This document shows, piece after piece, positions 34,304 through 43,759 of a stretch of DNA of 64,000 bases (within the stretch, counting starts at the first letter, position 1; each line of letters starts with the position of its first letter). The translations under genes and the position numbers were made by a program. This DNA is from Bacteroidetes bacterium UBA6221 (lineage in GTDB: Bacteria > Bacteroidota > Bacteroidia > Chitinophagales > Chitinophagaceae): the NCBI GenBank assembly GCA_002421685.1, contig DISB01000018.1:62001-126000 (forward strand), written 5' to 3'. The notes below the pieces were generated by a model, which was not told where the DNA came from, made no database searches, and saw only the letters and a program-made list of their open reading frames with translations.

Positions 34304-35692
34304 ATGAGAAGACGTTTCTGGTTCCTGGTCATAGCTTTTAGCGTTTCATTTATCACCGTTACGGGATTGTCTTTTTACTACCTGAAACAATTCACTACTA
34401 TTACCGAGTATACAGGTAAAGTTGATGAAAGCAACAGCATAATTACCGAACTGTACAAAATACGCGATGCGCTTAATGTCTGCGATATCAACGAATACAG
34501 TTACATGCTTACGCTCGACAGCAGTCATATTGACTCGGTCAACAATTATTACCGGTCTATTTATCACTCGCTCGTACGGTTGGGAGAGTTATACCCCGAA
34601 GAAAGTCCACAACAAAAAACCCTGCTGATGTTGCGTAGCGCGCTACTGATGCGTATGGATAATTACCGGAACAATATTGCCAGGTATGATACGGCCGTAA
34701 ACGCCTTGCCAATCCACTACTATTACGGCAGAAATAGAAGGACAGAATGCCTGAAATATATAGATATCATGCTCCACCGCGAAAGCAGTACGCTGAATGA
34801 ATACGCCCTGGGTCGCGTATATTTTCAGCACATCACAGCCAGTACCTTGAAATATATTTTACTGGTCTTCTGTATCATCACCATCATTTTATTCATACTG
34901 GTAATTGATGAGTTGAGAAAACGCATCAAATCGCAGGAGGAACTGCAGACACAACTGATTGACCTGGAAAACTCGCATAGCGAATTGCAGCAGATAGCTT
35001 TCGCCGCGTCGCACAATCTGCAGGAGCCTTTGCGCAAGATGAAGATATTTGGCGACCGCCTGCTCTGGCTGCAAAAAGAAAATACCGATGAAGATGCATG
35101 GGACTGTATAATCCGTATCAATGCTGCAGCCGACCAGGTGAAAGGCCTGATATCAGAATTAGTAAGTCTCACCAGCCTGGTAAATGATAACCAGCAGAAG
35201 ACCGATATTGATCTTGGCGAATTAGTGGACAGCATTGTCAAAGAGATTCAGCCAAAGATCAAAAAGTATGGAGCTACTATCCGCGAGGAAGCATTGCCCG
35301 GGATAAAAGGATATAAAACACAGCTCGAAATCCTTTTCAGAAACCTGCTGGACAATTCTCTGAAATTTTCCCAGGAAAGCATACCACCTCTTGTTATTAT
35401 CAGTGCAGGCATGGCTCATGGACATGAAATACCCGGCATCAGCCTGGAATTGTCGGGGAAGAAATATCATTGCATCACTGTATCCGACAACGGCATTGGT
35501 TTCGAAAATAAATATATCAACAAGATATTCCTGGCTTTTCAACGCCTGCAGGACGGCAATTCTATACACGAAGGCAGGGGTATTGGTTTGGCTATCTGCA
35601 AGCGTATCATGGTGAATCATTCGGGTTTCATCATCGCCCACGGCGACAAAGGTAACGGTGCCACCTTCAAACTATATTTTCCCGTAGAGTAG
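34304..35692 (+). CDS. Membrane sensor histidine kinase
   Basis: A 462-aa kinase with TM1 (FWFLVIAFSVSFITVTGLSF, about 5-27), an all-helical periplasmic sensor of about 150 residues, and TM2 (YILLVFCIITIILFILVI, about 183-204). HisKA carries the phospho-His in FAASHNLQEPLRKMKIFGDR; the HATPase domain contains NLLDNSLKFSQ, DNGIGFENKYINKIF and GRGIGLAICKRIM. The HNLQEPLRK variant is shared with the 37961 kinase (HDLKEPLRK), the phytochrome-like subgroup, whose partners are usually single-domain regulators such as the one at 41599. The TonB receptor gene begins 5 bp later, so the two are probably cotranscribed. Confidence 0.92.
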   Translation: MRRRFWFLVIAFSVSFITVTGLSFYYLKQFTTITEYTGKVDESNSIITELYKIRDALNVCDINEYSYMLTLDSSHIDSVNNYYRSIYHSLVRLGELYPEESPQQKTLLMLRSALLMRMDNYRNNIARYDTAVNALPIHYYYGRNRRTECLKYIDIMLHRESSTLNEYALGRVYFQHITASTLKYILLVFCIITIILFILVIDELRKRIKSQEELQTQLIDLENSHSELQQIAFAASHNLQEPLRKMKIFGDRLLWLQKENTDEDAWDCIIRINAAADQVKGLISELVSLTSLVNDNQQKTDIDLGELVDSIVKEIQPKIKKYGATIREEALPGIKGYKTQLEILFRNLLDNSLKFSQESIPPLVIISAGMAHGHEIPGISLELSGKKYHCITVSDNGIGFENKYINKIFLAFQRLQDGNSIHEGRGIGLAICKRIMVNHSGFIIAHGDKGNGATFKLYFPVE

Positions 35693-35697
35693 CGCAT

Positions 35698-37752
35698 ATG
35701 AGAAAGTTCCGGGCATCCATCCTGTTATTCTTTTCCATCGCGGCCCAAGGGCAAACTGATACCGCCTTATTAGCGCCTGCGCAGCATACAATGCCGGCGG
35801 TAATAATAACTGCCTATGAGCAGCACCGGTTACTTATTGATGTTCCCGCTGCGGTGAACACTGTTCGTAAACAGGAGCTGGACAGGTATGGCAATAGTGC
35901 TGTTTTGCCGGCGGTCAACAATATGCCGGGTGTCAAAATGGAAGAACGGTCGCTGGGCAGTTTCCGTTTGGGTATCAGGGGTAGTGCATTCAATGCGCCG
36001 TTTGGTGTGCGAAATGTAAAGGTATATTACAACGGCATACCTTTTACCGATCCCGGTGGTACCACCTTCTTCAACCAGTTGGGTTATTATAATTTTCAAT
36101 CGCTGGAAGTCGTCAAGGGCCCGGGCAGTAGCCTGTATGGCGCCGGCACGGGTGGTGTTGTTTTAATAAATAGTCTTTCGGATACATGGCAGCCCGGCGC
36201 TACTGTTCATTATACAGGAGGAAGTTATGGTTACAGTAATGTGGCTACAGAACTGAACCTGGATAATACCGGTACCCGGCACGTCCTGCGCTACCAGCAT
36301 ATAGCAGGTAACGGCTACCGCCAACATGCTGCTATGCAGAATGATGTTGTTACGTATGATATGCAGCTTATCCGGGATGGGAAAAATGAGTTGCAGGCGC
36401 ATGCCCTTGCCGGCTTTCTCAACTATGAAACCCCCGGCGCGCTCACGCGGGCAGAATATGAACGGAATCCACGTATGGCAAGGCCAGCCACCAACGGAAT
36501 ACCCGGTTCGGCTGAAAATATGGCCGGGATACGGCAGGACATGGCTTTGGCAGGCCTGAGCTACAAACATCACTTCAACGACAGTTGGGAGTTGCGCAGT
36601 ACCTTATACAGCATATATGTGCAATTAACTAACCCGGCTATCAGGAATTATACGTATAGCACTTTACCGCATTACGGCGGCAGGTCGGTCCTGTCATGGC
36701 GGAAAGAGATACGGGCAAGTTACATCCAATGGCTGGCGGGTGCCGAACTGCAGTCGGGCAACTCGTCGGAGACTACTTATCAAAATAACAAAGGAACACC
36801 CGGGACAATTACAGAACAAAGAAATATCCGAAATATCAATGCATCCGGTTTCACGCAATTTACACTTAGCCATAAAAAATGGCTGCTCCAGGGTGGGCTA
36901 AGCCTCAATCATGTAAAGACCAACATTGAAGAAACATATTCGTCGTATATGCAGGTTAATCGTAGTTATAATATTATAGCTCCGCGGTTGGCCGTATTGC
37001 ACAAGCTCAACTTCTCAAATTCCCTATATGCATCCGTAAGTCGTGGCTACACGCCACCTAACAGCAATGAGCTGGCGCCTACAGGAAGTTATATTAATAC
37101 AGGCCTGCAACCGGTCTATGGCTGGAACTATGAGACCGGTCTGCGGGGTTATTTATTAAACAGTAAGTTGCGTTATGATATCTGTGGATTCTATTTCACA
37201 CTCGGCAATACTATAGTGCAAAGACGTGACTCTGCCGGCGGGGATTATTACATAAATGCCGGCAATACCCGCCAGGTTGGCCTGGAAATATTGTTGAACT
37301 ACAAAATACTGGAAAACAAAGGGATAATCAGGCAGTTCATTGTTGAAACTGCATATACGGCATCGCATTACAGGTACGGAAGTTTCGTCCGGCTAACCAA
37401 CGATTATTCCGGCAATAGTCTGCCAGGCATTCCTGCCAATACAATTGCAACCTCTGTAGATGTTTACACTACTATGAATGCCTACGTCAACCTGAACCTA
37501 TATTATAACGATATTATTCCCCTGGATGATGCCAACAGTTATTACGCTAATTCCTATACACTCGTAAACGTCCGGCTTGGTTATCGTTATGCGGCTACCC
37601 GATGGGGAGCCGACATTTTTGCCGGCTGCAACAATGTATTGAGTGAAACCTATAGCCTGGGCAACGATATCAATGCTGCCGGGAACAGGTTTTACAATGT
37701 CGCGCCCGGTGTCAACTACTTCGCCGGAGTATCTCTGTCCTACAAAAAGTAA
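35698..37752 (+). CDS. TonB-dependent outer membrane receptor
   Basis: A 684-aa receptor with a signal peptide (ending AAQG), a plug domain (about 38-160: MPAVIITAYEQHRLLIDVPA, MEERSLGSFRLGIRG, FQSLEVVKGPGSSLYGAGTG with G and VVLINS) and a 22-strand-type barrel ending VNYFAGVSLSYKK. It lacks the N-terminal carboxypeptidase-like domain and a SusD partner, so it resembles iron/siderophore or cofactor receptors more than SusC glycan importers. The TonB box is not obvious. It follows the kinase gene by 5 bp, suggesting that receptor expression and sensing are linked. Confidence 0.92.
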   Translation: MRKFRASILLFFSIAAQGQTDTALLAPAQHTMPAVIITAYEQHRLLIDVPAAVNTVRKQELDRYGNSAVLPAVNNMPGVKMEERSLGSFRLGIRGSAFNAPFGVRNVKVYYNGIPFTDPGGTTFFNQLGYYNFQSLEVVKGPGSSLYGAGTGGVVLINSLSDTWQPGATVHYTGGSYGYSNVATELNLDNTGTRHVLRYQHIAGNGYRQHAAMQNDVVTYDMQLIRDGKNELQAHALAGFLNYETPGALTRAEYERNPRMARPATNGIPGSAENMAGIRQDMALAGLSYKHHFNDSWELRSTLYSIYVQLTNPAIRNYTYSTLPHYGGRSVLSWRKEIRASYIQWLAGAELQSGNSSETTYQNNKGTPGTITEQRNIRNINASGFTQFTLSHKKWLLQGGLSLNHVKTNIEETYSSYMQVNRSYNIIAPRLAVLHKLNFSNSLYASVSRGYTPPNSNELAPTGSYINTGLQPVYGWNYETGLRGYLLNSKLRYDICGFYFTLGNTIVQRRDSAGGDYYINAGNTRQVGLEILLNYKILENKGIIRQFIVETAYTASHYRYGSFVRLTNDYSGNSLPGIPANTIATSVDVYTTMNAYVNLNLYYNDIIPLDDANSYYANSYTLVNVRLGYRYAATRWGADIFAGCNNVLSETYSLGNDINAAGNRFYNVAPGVNYFAGVSLSYKK

Positions 37753-37960
37753 GAGTTGGCCTTGGGGGCCAACTCTACAACCATACTTATGAAACAGAAC
37801 AAATTCTCTGCTTCCCAACCCTTTTAAATATCATGCCGGGCAGCGCAATGGTTAAAGAAATACTGTTTGGCACGATTTTTTGCACAAAGTGGTTTAAAAC
37901 CCTTTTAAGAAATCATTTATGATAATCTTCGTAATTTAATGCTACTCAAACAATAATGAT

Positions 37961-40900
37961 ATGGAAGCTGAGGCCCCTAAGACAAGCGCTGCCAAATATG
38001 ATAAAACACTGATTTTCAGATATTTTCCTGACTTTGCGAGGTTTATTAGAGACAATCACCTGGTTGCCTACATCCAGGAGCAAATAGATTTATGCCGGGA
38101 TTTTGACCTGCCAATCATGAAACATCTTGCCCATATCTCTGATAATGAGCTGATAGAAATGGGTATCCCGGGGCACACTGAATTTCTTGACGCGGCTGCG
38201 AATAATACCCTGAAACAAATGCTGGATAAAAATCTCAAAACATGGGACGACGACCAGATGGGTATCCTGGGCAGGGAAGATATAGAAGCAGAAGACCTGA
38301 CCATCGGCACCAATATCAGGAAGAAATCGTTATTGAAATTCCTGCCTTTATATACCAATGACCCTTTTGAAATAATAGAAATAATCAAAGAAATAGACGC
38401 ATACGATGCCGAAGCGCTGGCTGCTGCCAACAACCTGTATATCAAGATACTCACTGAGAAAATAAATGCACATCTTCACTTCATTGAGGGTATTACTACC
38501 ACCACACCCGCTGCGATACTTATCTGGGATTATGATAAAAAGAAGGAAGTATATACCAACCAGAAAATGACGACAATCCTCGGTTATACCGCCGGGGAAT
38601 TTGAAGAAATGGGCGATGAAATTACCCGACGAATCATCCATCCGGACGACCTGCAACGGGTAATGGAATACAACGAGGCGCTGCACACGCTGAAGGACGG
38701 CGAAACACGCAGTATTGACACCAGGGCACAACATAAAAACGGCGAATACATCTGGTTGCGCAGCCATATGTCTGTTTTTAAACGTGACACCGACGGTAAT
38801 ATAAAGCAGGTGATCGGTATTACGCTGAATGTGGACGAGGAGAAACGTAACGAAGAAAAACTGAAGCAAAATACGGAAGAACTGCTCGAAGCGCAGGAAA
38901 TGCTTTCTTTGGGCAGCTACACCTTGAATATTGCTACCGACGAAGTGGAAGCTACTCCTGAGTACTTTAAAATATTCGGGATAGATAAAGAACATTTTTC
39001 GCGTGAAAGAGTCCTGGCCAACATACACCCTTCCGACCAGGAACGAGTGGTGCGAACCCGGGAAAAGGCTATAAAGAAAAATTCCGTTTACGATGTTGAA
39101 TACCGGTATGTCCTGAATGGTAAAGAAAAAATATTATGGGTACGTGGTGAGATATATATCAGGAATGGCGAGAAAGTAATGAAAGGTACTGTAATGGATG
39201 TGACGGAGCGCCGCCACATCATTCAACGTTTGCAACGTAGTGAAGAACTGTATAAAGAAGCACAGGCTATGTCGCATATCGGCAACTGGACCTGGGACCT
39301 GGCAAGTAACAAACTTACATGGTCAGACGAAATGTACCGGATATACGGCCTGCCACTACGCACCGAAATTGATATTGAGGCATTATTTGCCATGAATAAC
39401 CCGGATGATATTCAGAAAATGCGGGAAATAATCGGTAGATCCAGACAGATTCATCAACCATATGATTTTTTCTACCGTATTATTTTAAAAAGCGGCGAAG
39501 AAAAAATCGTTCATGCCAAAGGAAATGTGCTTGTAGACAACAAAGGTGCAGCGTATAAAATGTACGGCACAGTGCAGGATGTTACCAAATGGCAGCTATT
39601 GATCGAAAAGCTGCAGCGGAGCGAAACGCGCTATAAGCAAGCCCAGGCCTTGGCGCATATGGGCGACTGGGAATGGCATATCAATGATAATAAATTAATA
39701 TTAACTGACGAACTATACCGCATATACGAATTTGAGCAAAACGATGAGCTGATAAGCCTGAAAAAAATCATGTCGGTGGTGCATCCTGACGACCTGCCAG
39801 AAGTTGATGAGGCAATCAGGCAATGCCTGGCCGGTCACAGGCAGTTCGACGTTTCTTATAGAATAATAATTGGTGACAGGGAAAAATGCCTGCACAGCAA
39901 GGGAGATATAGTAGTAGACGACGATGGCAGGGAAGTGAAGATGTACGGCACTACGCAGGATATCACTAAAGAATACATGGCCGAACAGGAGGTAAAGACA
40001 AACCGGGAATTCATACAAAAGATTGCGAACACATCGCCTTCATTGTTAGCATCCTACAATGTACATACCGGCCGTTATATATTTATCAACAAAGCATTTG
40101 AAAAGGTACTTGGATATAACCGCGACTTGTTATTTACAGAAGGTGTCTCATTCCTGGTAAATATTGTGCATCCTGATGACCTGCCGATGATCATGGAAAA
40201 AAATGCACGCGCGTTGGAGGAAGCTAATCGCGCCGCACCGGCTGACGGTGAGCAGGAGATAACCGCCGAATTTGAATACCGCATGAAAAATAGTAAAGGG
40301 GAATACCGCTGGTTTCACACGTATGGTACCATATTCGACCGGAACAGCGAAGGCAAGGTGGAGCATGTATTGAACGTGTCGGTGGACATAACCGACCAGA
40401 AGGCCGCTGAACAGGCATTGCACCAGAAAAATATCGAGCTGTTGTATTCTAATGCCAACCTGGAGGAATTTGCTTATGTGGCGAGTCACGATCTTAAAGA
40501 GCCGCTCCGCAAAATATCCACCTTTGGCGATCTTATCCTTTCCAGTGATAAAGAAAAATTCAGCCCCGATGGAAAGCTGTACCTCGAAAAGATCGTAAGT
40601 TCTGCGAAACGAATGCAGACTATGATAAACGACCTTATGGCACTTTCTACCATTACAGGCAATAAAACCTATGAACAGCAGGACCTTAACGAAATAGTGG
40701 CCGAAGTGGTCAACGTATTGGAATACAACCTGAAAGACAAGAATGCGACTATTACATATGACAATTTGCCGATAATCAATGTCGTCCGCCCGCAGTTTGT
40801 GCAATTATTCCAGAACCTTATCAGCAATTCGCTGAAATTTTCACGACCGGGCGTCGAGCCACATATCAGGATAACCTCTGCCCGGCTTAACCCCACTGAT

Positions 40901-41161
40901 GCCGCCGCTTACGGGCTTACAGAGAAGAGAGAATACGTAATGCTCCGCCTGGAAGATAACGGTATAGGTTTTGAAAACGAATATGCCGGTAAGATATTTA
41001 CAATCTTCCAGCGATTGCACGGAAAATCGGAATACGAAGGTAACGGCATAGGCCTGTCCATTTGCAGAAAGGTGGTAGAAAACCATAAAGGAGTGATCCA
41101 CGCGCAAGGGGTAGTAAATCAAGGAGCTGTATTTACCATAGTATTACCCGCATACCTGTAG
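37961..41161 (+). CDS. Multi-PAS sensor histidine kinase
   Basis: A 1066-aa soluble kinase. Residues 1-170 are a helical domain (FPDFARFIRDNHLVAYIQEQ, then DLPIMKHLAHISDNELIEMG) seen in some Bacteroidota PAS kinases. Five PAS/PAC units follow, at about 172-293, 305-420, 425-545, 553-672 and 685-805, each ending in a PAC-like GTVQDVTK/GITLNVDE signature. HisKA has YVASHDLKEPLRKISTFGDL, and HATPase has NLISNSLKFSRPG and GNGIGLSICRKVV. No transmembrane segment is present. PAS units 3 and 4 are close to each other in sequence, pointing to internal duplication. The response regulator at 41599 is a likely partner. Confidence 0.93.
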   Translation: MEAEAPKTSAAKYDKTLIFRYFPDFARFIRDNHLVAYIQEQIDLCRDFDLPIMKHLAHISDNELIEMGIPGHTEFLDAAANNTLKQMLDKNLKTWDDDQMGILGREDIEAEDLTIGTNIRKKSLLKFLPLYTNDPFEIIEIIKEIDAYDAEALAAANNLYIKILTEKINAHLHFIEGITTTTPAAILIWDYDKKKEVYTNQKMTTILGYTAGEFEEMGDEITRRIIHPDDLQRVMEYNEALHTLKDGETRSIDTRAQHKNGEYIWLRSHMSVFKRDTDGNIKQVIGITLNVDEEKRNEEKLKQNTEELLEAQEMLSLGSYTLNIATDEVEATPEYFKIFGIDKEHFSRERVLANIHPSDQERVVRTREKAIKKNSVYDVEYRYVLNGKEKILWVRGEIYIRNGEKVMKGTVMDVTERRHIIQRLQRSEELYKEAQAMSHIGNWTWDLASNKLTWSDEMYRIYGLPLRTEIDIEALFAMNNPDDIQKMREIIGRSRQIHQPYDFFYRIILKSGEEKIVHAKGNVLVDNKGAAYKMYGTVQDVTKWQLLIEKLQRSETRYKQAQALAHMGDWEWHINDNKLILTDELYRIYEFEQNDELISLKKIMSVVHPDDLPEVDEAIRQCLAGHRQFDVSYRIIIGDREKCLHSKGDIVVDDDGREVKMYGTTQDITKEYMAEQEVKTNREFIQKIANTSPSLLASYNVHTGRYIFINKAFEKVLGYNRDLLFTEGVSFLVNIVHPDDLPMIMEKNARALEEANRAAPADGEQEITAEFEYRMKNSKGEYRWFHTYGTIFDRNSEGKVEHVLNVSVDITDQKAAEQALHQKNIELLYSNANLEEFAYVASHDLKEPLRKISTFGDLILSSDKEKFSPDGKLYLEKIVSSAKRMQTMINDLMALSTITGNKTYEQQDLNEIVAEVVNVLEYNLKDKNATITYDNLPIINVVRPQFVQLFQNLISNSLKFSRPGVEPHIRITSARLNPTDAAAYGLTEKREYVMLRLEDNGIGFENEYAGKIFTIFQRLHGKSEYEGNGIGLSICRKVVENHKGVIHAQGVVNQGAVFTIVLPAYL

Positions 41162-41175
41162 CGGATTGTTACAGG

Positions 41176-41403
41176 CTATAAATGGCAGTTGGTGGTGCCG
41201 GGGCCCGTGCTGTTCGCATCATTTTCAAACCGCTCACAGGCTTCGTTAGCATCAGTTATCCTTTGGTTGGGCAGGTCATATACCTTGTTCGTAGAAATGC
41301 CGCTGATAGTAGTTGTGCATGTACAGGTATAGTCCTTTTTGCAAGACGAAAACGGTATTGCCGATGCCATTATAGCAAAAGCATAAATTGTAATTGTTCT
41401 CAT
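41176..41403 (-). CDS. Small Cys-rich lipoprotein
   Basis: A 75-aa lipoprotein. MRTITIYAFAIMASAIPFSS leads to the lipobox Cys, then KKDYTCTCTTTISGISTNKV and NEACERFENDANSTGPGTTN-CHL. Four further Cys after the lipobox could form two disulfides. Proteins of this size starting SCKKDYTCTC are common in Bacteroidota but have no known role. The ATG at 41403 is chosen because it begins the signal peptide; an in-frame extension to 41556 has no signal-like N-terminus. It is convergent with the PAS kinase gene. Confidence 0.7.
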   Translation of the reverse strand: MRTITIYAFAIMASAIPFSSCKKDYTCTCTTTISGISTNKVYDLPNQRITDANEACERFENDANSTGPGTTNCHL

Positions 41404-41598
41404 AAACTTAATTTTTATGTTAGCGGGAAAAGTATTACCTTCATATTTCAATGCAATTTTCATTTTAGAATTTGTATTTGTGATATACGCACAGTATATC
41501 AGTGCATTGAAAAAAATTGTGCCGTAGACAGTGTGACCGCAAGTAAGGGAATTCATAGTGGATTGGCTTAAGTGAATGGCAGTTAACGCGAAAACTTT

Positions 41599-42033
41599 AT
41601 GAAAAACTATAGTATACTTGTGGCGGAAGATGATGCGGATGACAGGTTCCTCCTGCAGGCCGCATTCAGAGAAAACAGGTTTGCCGACTCTTTACACTTT
41701 GTGGAAAACGGGGTTCAGGCCATGGAATATATGTTATCCCTTAGTCACCCTGATACTTTCCCGAAACTTATATTGCTCGACCTGAATATGCCGAAGAAAG
41801 ACGGCAAGGAAGTATTATCTGAAATAGGACAATATCCGGCGTTCAGCAATATTCCCATTCTCATTTTCAGCACCACGCATAATGAAACTGAAATGCAGAA
41901 ATGCTATGACCTCGGGGCAACGTCATATATTATCAAACCGGATAATTTTGAAAAATTGCTAAGGATCATTGCAGATATCCATGCCAATTGGATAGTTCCT
42001 GTAGAAGTATTGGCTGTAAAGTCCGCTATATAA
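41599..42033 (+). CDS. Single-domain response regulator (Rcp1-like)
   Basis: A 144-aa receiver: YSILVAEDDADDRFLLQAAF (acidic pocket), Asp in PKLILLDLNMPKKDGKEVL, Thr in ILIFSTTHNETE and Lys in YIIKPDNFEKLL. The DLNMPKKDG wording is that of the Rcp1-like regulators paired with HDLKEPLRK-type kinases, both of which are nearby. There is no output domain. A strong palindromic terminator follows. Confidence 0.92.
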   Translation: MKNYSILVAEDDADDRFLLQAAFRENRFADSLHFVENGVQAMEYMLSLSHPDTFPKLILLDLNMPKKDGKEVLSEIGQYPAFSNIPILIFSTTHNETEMQKCYDLGATSYIIKPDNFEKLLRIIADIHANWIVPVEVLAVKSAI

Positions 42034-42052
42034 CGTTATATATTAATTGATA

Positions 42053-42090
42053 GCAAAAAAATAAGGGCCCATGGGCCCTTATTTTTTTGC
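42053..42090. terminator. 38-nt perfect palindrome, bidirectional terminator
   Basis: The arms GCAAAAAAATAAGGGCCCA (42053-42071) and TGGGCCCTTATTTTTTTGC (42072-42090) are exact reverse complements. The GC core with A/T-run flanks works as a terminator in both directions, between convergent genes ending at 42033 and 42104. Confidence 0.92.
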
Positions 42091-42103
42091 TATTTTATCA
42101 TGC

Positions 42104-42691
42104 TCACCGCATGCTCATTTTCAGGCTTTCCGCTGAGTTCAAATGGTTGCGCAGAGTAGGCAACGCATTATTCACTATTTCTTTTAGTTCTGTGCTCAGC
42201 GACTTGTCCCTGGCATTCTCAAACCTGCGTATCAGTTGCTGATGTTCATCTATCATCTTATCGGTCCATTCATTATCCCAATCGTTGCCGGCTTCTTTGT
42301 CGTTAAGGCCGGTGTTCACCTCCGCATCTTCTTTTATTTCCATATTGTTGGCCCTGGCGTAGCTGCGCAATATATTATCCAGTTGTGTATGGTCTGCTTC
42401 CATTTTTTTAGCTTCTTCACGCAATTTTACGCTGGTTCCTTTCTGCTGCGCAAGCTGTAGCAGGTGCAGTTCCCTTTTGTTGGCAGCTATAGCATCTTCT
42501 ACGAAGTTTTCGTCACGATACTCCTGGTATTCGTCCTGCAGGTCGTCTACGCTTTCTTCTATTTTGCTGGTTAGTGTGTCTATGTCATCCTCTATACTAT
42601 CGTTTGCAGAGTCATTGCAGCCTGTTGCGGCAAGTATCGGCAAACATACTATGATGATAAGCATCAGACGAATTTGATTTAGCATACGCAT
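42104..42691 (-). CDS. DUF4142-like lipoprotein
   Basis: A 195-aa lipoprotein (lipobox AATGC near residue 25) with an acidic linker and a four-helix DUF4142 domain: FVEDAIAANKRELHLLQLAQ, KLREEAKKMEADHTQLDNIL and WTDKMIDEHQQLIRRFENAR, then LPTLRNHLNSAE. The domain belongs to the ferritin-like superfamily, but I do not see metal ligands clearly. Such genes are common in stress regions of Bacteroidota. A DUF2383 gene lies 34 bp upstream on the same strand. Confidence 0.82.
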   Translation of the reverse strand: MRMLNQIRLMLIIIVCLPILAATGCNDSANDSIEDDIDTLTSKIEESVDDLQDEYQEYRDENFVEDAIAANKRELHLLQLAQQKGTSVKLREEAKKMEADHTQLDNILRSYARANNMEIKEDAEVNTGLNDKEAGNDWDNEWTDKMIDEHQQLIRRFENARDKSLSTELKEIVNNALPTLRNHLNSAESLKMSMR

Positions 42692-42725
42692 AGGTTTTTT
42701 AGTTTTGTATTACGGCAGTGTTATG

Positions 42726-43181
42726 CTATTTGACGGAATCGTGAGCATCGCGATACTTTTTTATCAGGTCATGCGCTTTTTTCAACGCCTGTTTTTGTTC
42801 GGCTATTAGTTGCATAGCATCTGCCTTCACATCATCATTATCCAGTGCAGCAGCATACGCTTTTTGAGCCGCATCTTCACCAAATTCGCAGGAAGCCAGT
42901 ATTGTTTTCCGGTCGCTGCCCGTGAAGGTCGCTTTCAAGTCCATCCATAGCCTGTACACCTTACCTGATAACGTCGTGTCTTCAGGCGGTGTTCCGCCAT
43001 ATTCTTTTACCTTGCTCACCAGTTGCGCCCTGTAGGCTTCACTGTCGTTGATACAATTATTAAAAACAGCTTTCAGGTCAATATCCAGGTCTTTGGTCTC
43101 ATTGATCGCCCTCCTGTAGCCTTCTATCCTGTCATTATTAATGCGCACCAGGTCGTTCAGTACTTCCAATGTAGTTTTCAT
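42726..43181 (-). CDS. DUF2383/PA2169-like four-helix bundle protein
   Basis: A 151-aa all-helical protein starting MKTTLEVLNDLVRINNDRIE, then GYRRAINETKDLDIDLKAVF and a later FGEDAAQKAYAAALDN. This matches the PA2169/DUF2383 family of ferritin-like four-helix bundles, whose role is unknown but often stress-associated. Met at 43181 is selected because the 13 codons before it are not family-like. It belongs to a run of three small envelope/stress genes on the minus strand. Confidence 0.85.
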   Translation of the reverse strand: MKTTLEVLNDLVRINNDRIEGYRRAINETKDLDIDLKAVFNNCINDSEAYRAQLVSKVKEYGGTPPEDTTLSGKVYRLWMDLKATFTGSDRKTILASCEFGEDAAQKAYAAALDNDDVKADAMQLIAEQKQALKKAHDLIKKYRDAHDSVK

Positions 43182-43269
43182 AAATAGTTTTTTTTGATTA
43201 TGGCAAAAATCTCTTGGCACGACTAACCGCGTCGTCCACTGCTGTTATTATTGCTATCCTGTTTTGCTC

Positions 43270-43479
43270 TTAAACGGTTTGCTTTAGCCGCTTTTCAGAA
43301 GCTTTTTTTTCAGATCCGTTTGCACTTTCAGTAGTGTATTGAGCAAGCCTTGCCCTCCAATGTGTCAGGTTGTCTGCCAGGTCTTTTCTCATTCTTTTAC
43401 CACGATCTGTAGTCAACAATGCTATTGCGGCAGCAGCGGCTACACCTAATCCGGCCAATAACAAATACCTTGTTTTCAT
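43270..43479 (-). CDS. YtxH-like small membrane-anchored protein
   Basis: A 69-aa protein with one N-terminal helix (YLLLAGLGVAAAAAIALLTT) followed by DRGKRMRKDLADNLTHWRAR, the usual YtxH-like layout of a Gly/Ala-rich anchor and a basic amphipathic helix. It is short and lacks further domains. Met at 43479 is chosen; the in-frame extension to 43524 adds 15 polar residues. Probably an envelope stress protein by family. Confidence 0.7.
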   Translation of the reverse strand: MKTRYLLLAGLGVAAAAAIALLTTDRGKRMRKDLADNLTHWRARLAQYTTESANGSEKKASEKRLKQTV

Positions 43480-43698
43480 AACTTCTGTTTTTTTATGTGA
43501 ATCAATGTTGTTTATCATTATCACTATTTGTAAAAATCATGCCACCATTACTTAAAAAACTGTGATTAATAAATAACTCATCACATATAGGATGCGTCCC
43601 GGAGAGAAATTGTTTATACAGGAAATATTTATTCTGCTGACAATTAAGCTGTTTTCCTGACCAAAAGTCGTGGTTGGTCCGCTGATGACAAAAACGGG

Positions 43699-43733
43699 AA
43701 GGCGCCCCAGCCAGGTATCAACTGAGGCGCCTT
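43699..43733 (-). terminator. Terminator of the paaABCD operon
   Basis: AAGGCGCC (43699-43706) pairs with GGCGCCTT (43726-43733), extended by CAG/CTG after one mismatch. Read on the minus strand, the stem is followed by TCCCGTTTTTG. It lies 27 bp past the paaD stop. Confidence 0.75.
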
Positions 43734-43759
43734 AAATCAACACTATCCACCTTAGAAAA

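Noticed and set aside
37866..37885. TTTGGCACGATTTTTTGCAC before the multi-PAS kinase, resembling a sigma-54 promoter
   Set aside because: The GG and GC elements are separated by 11 bases instead of the required 10; sigma-54 spacing is strict, so it is only a near match.
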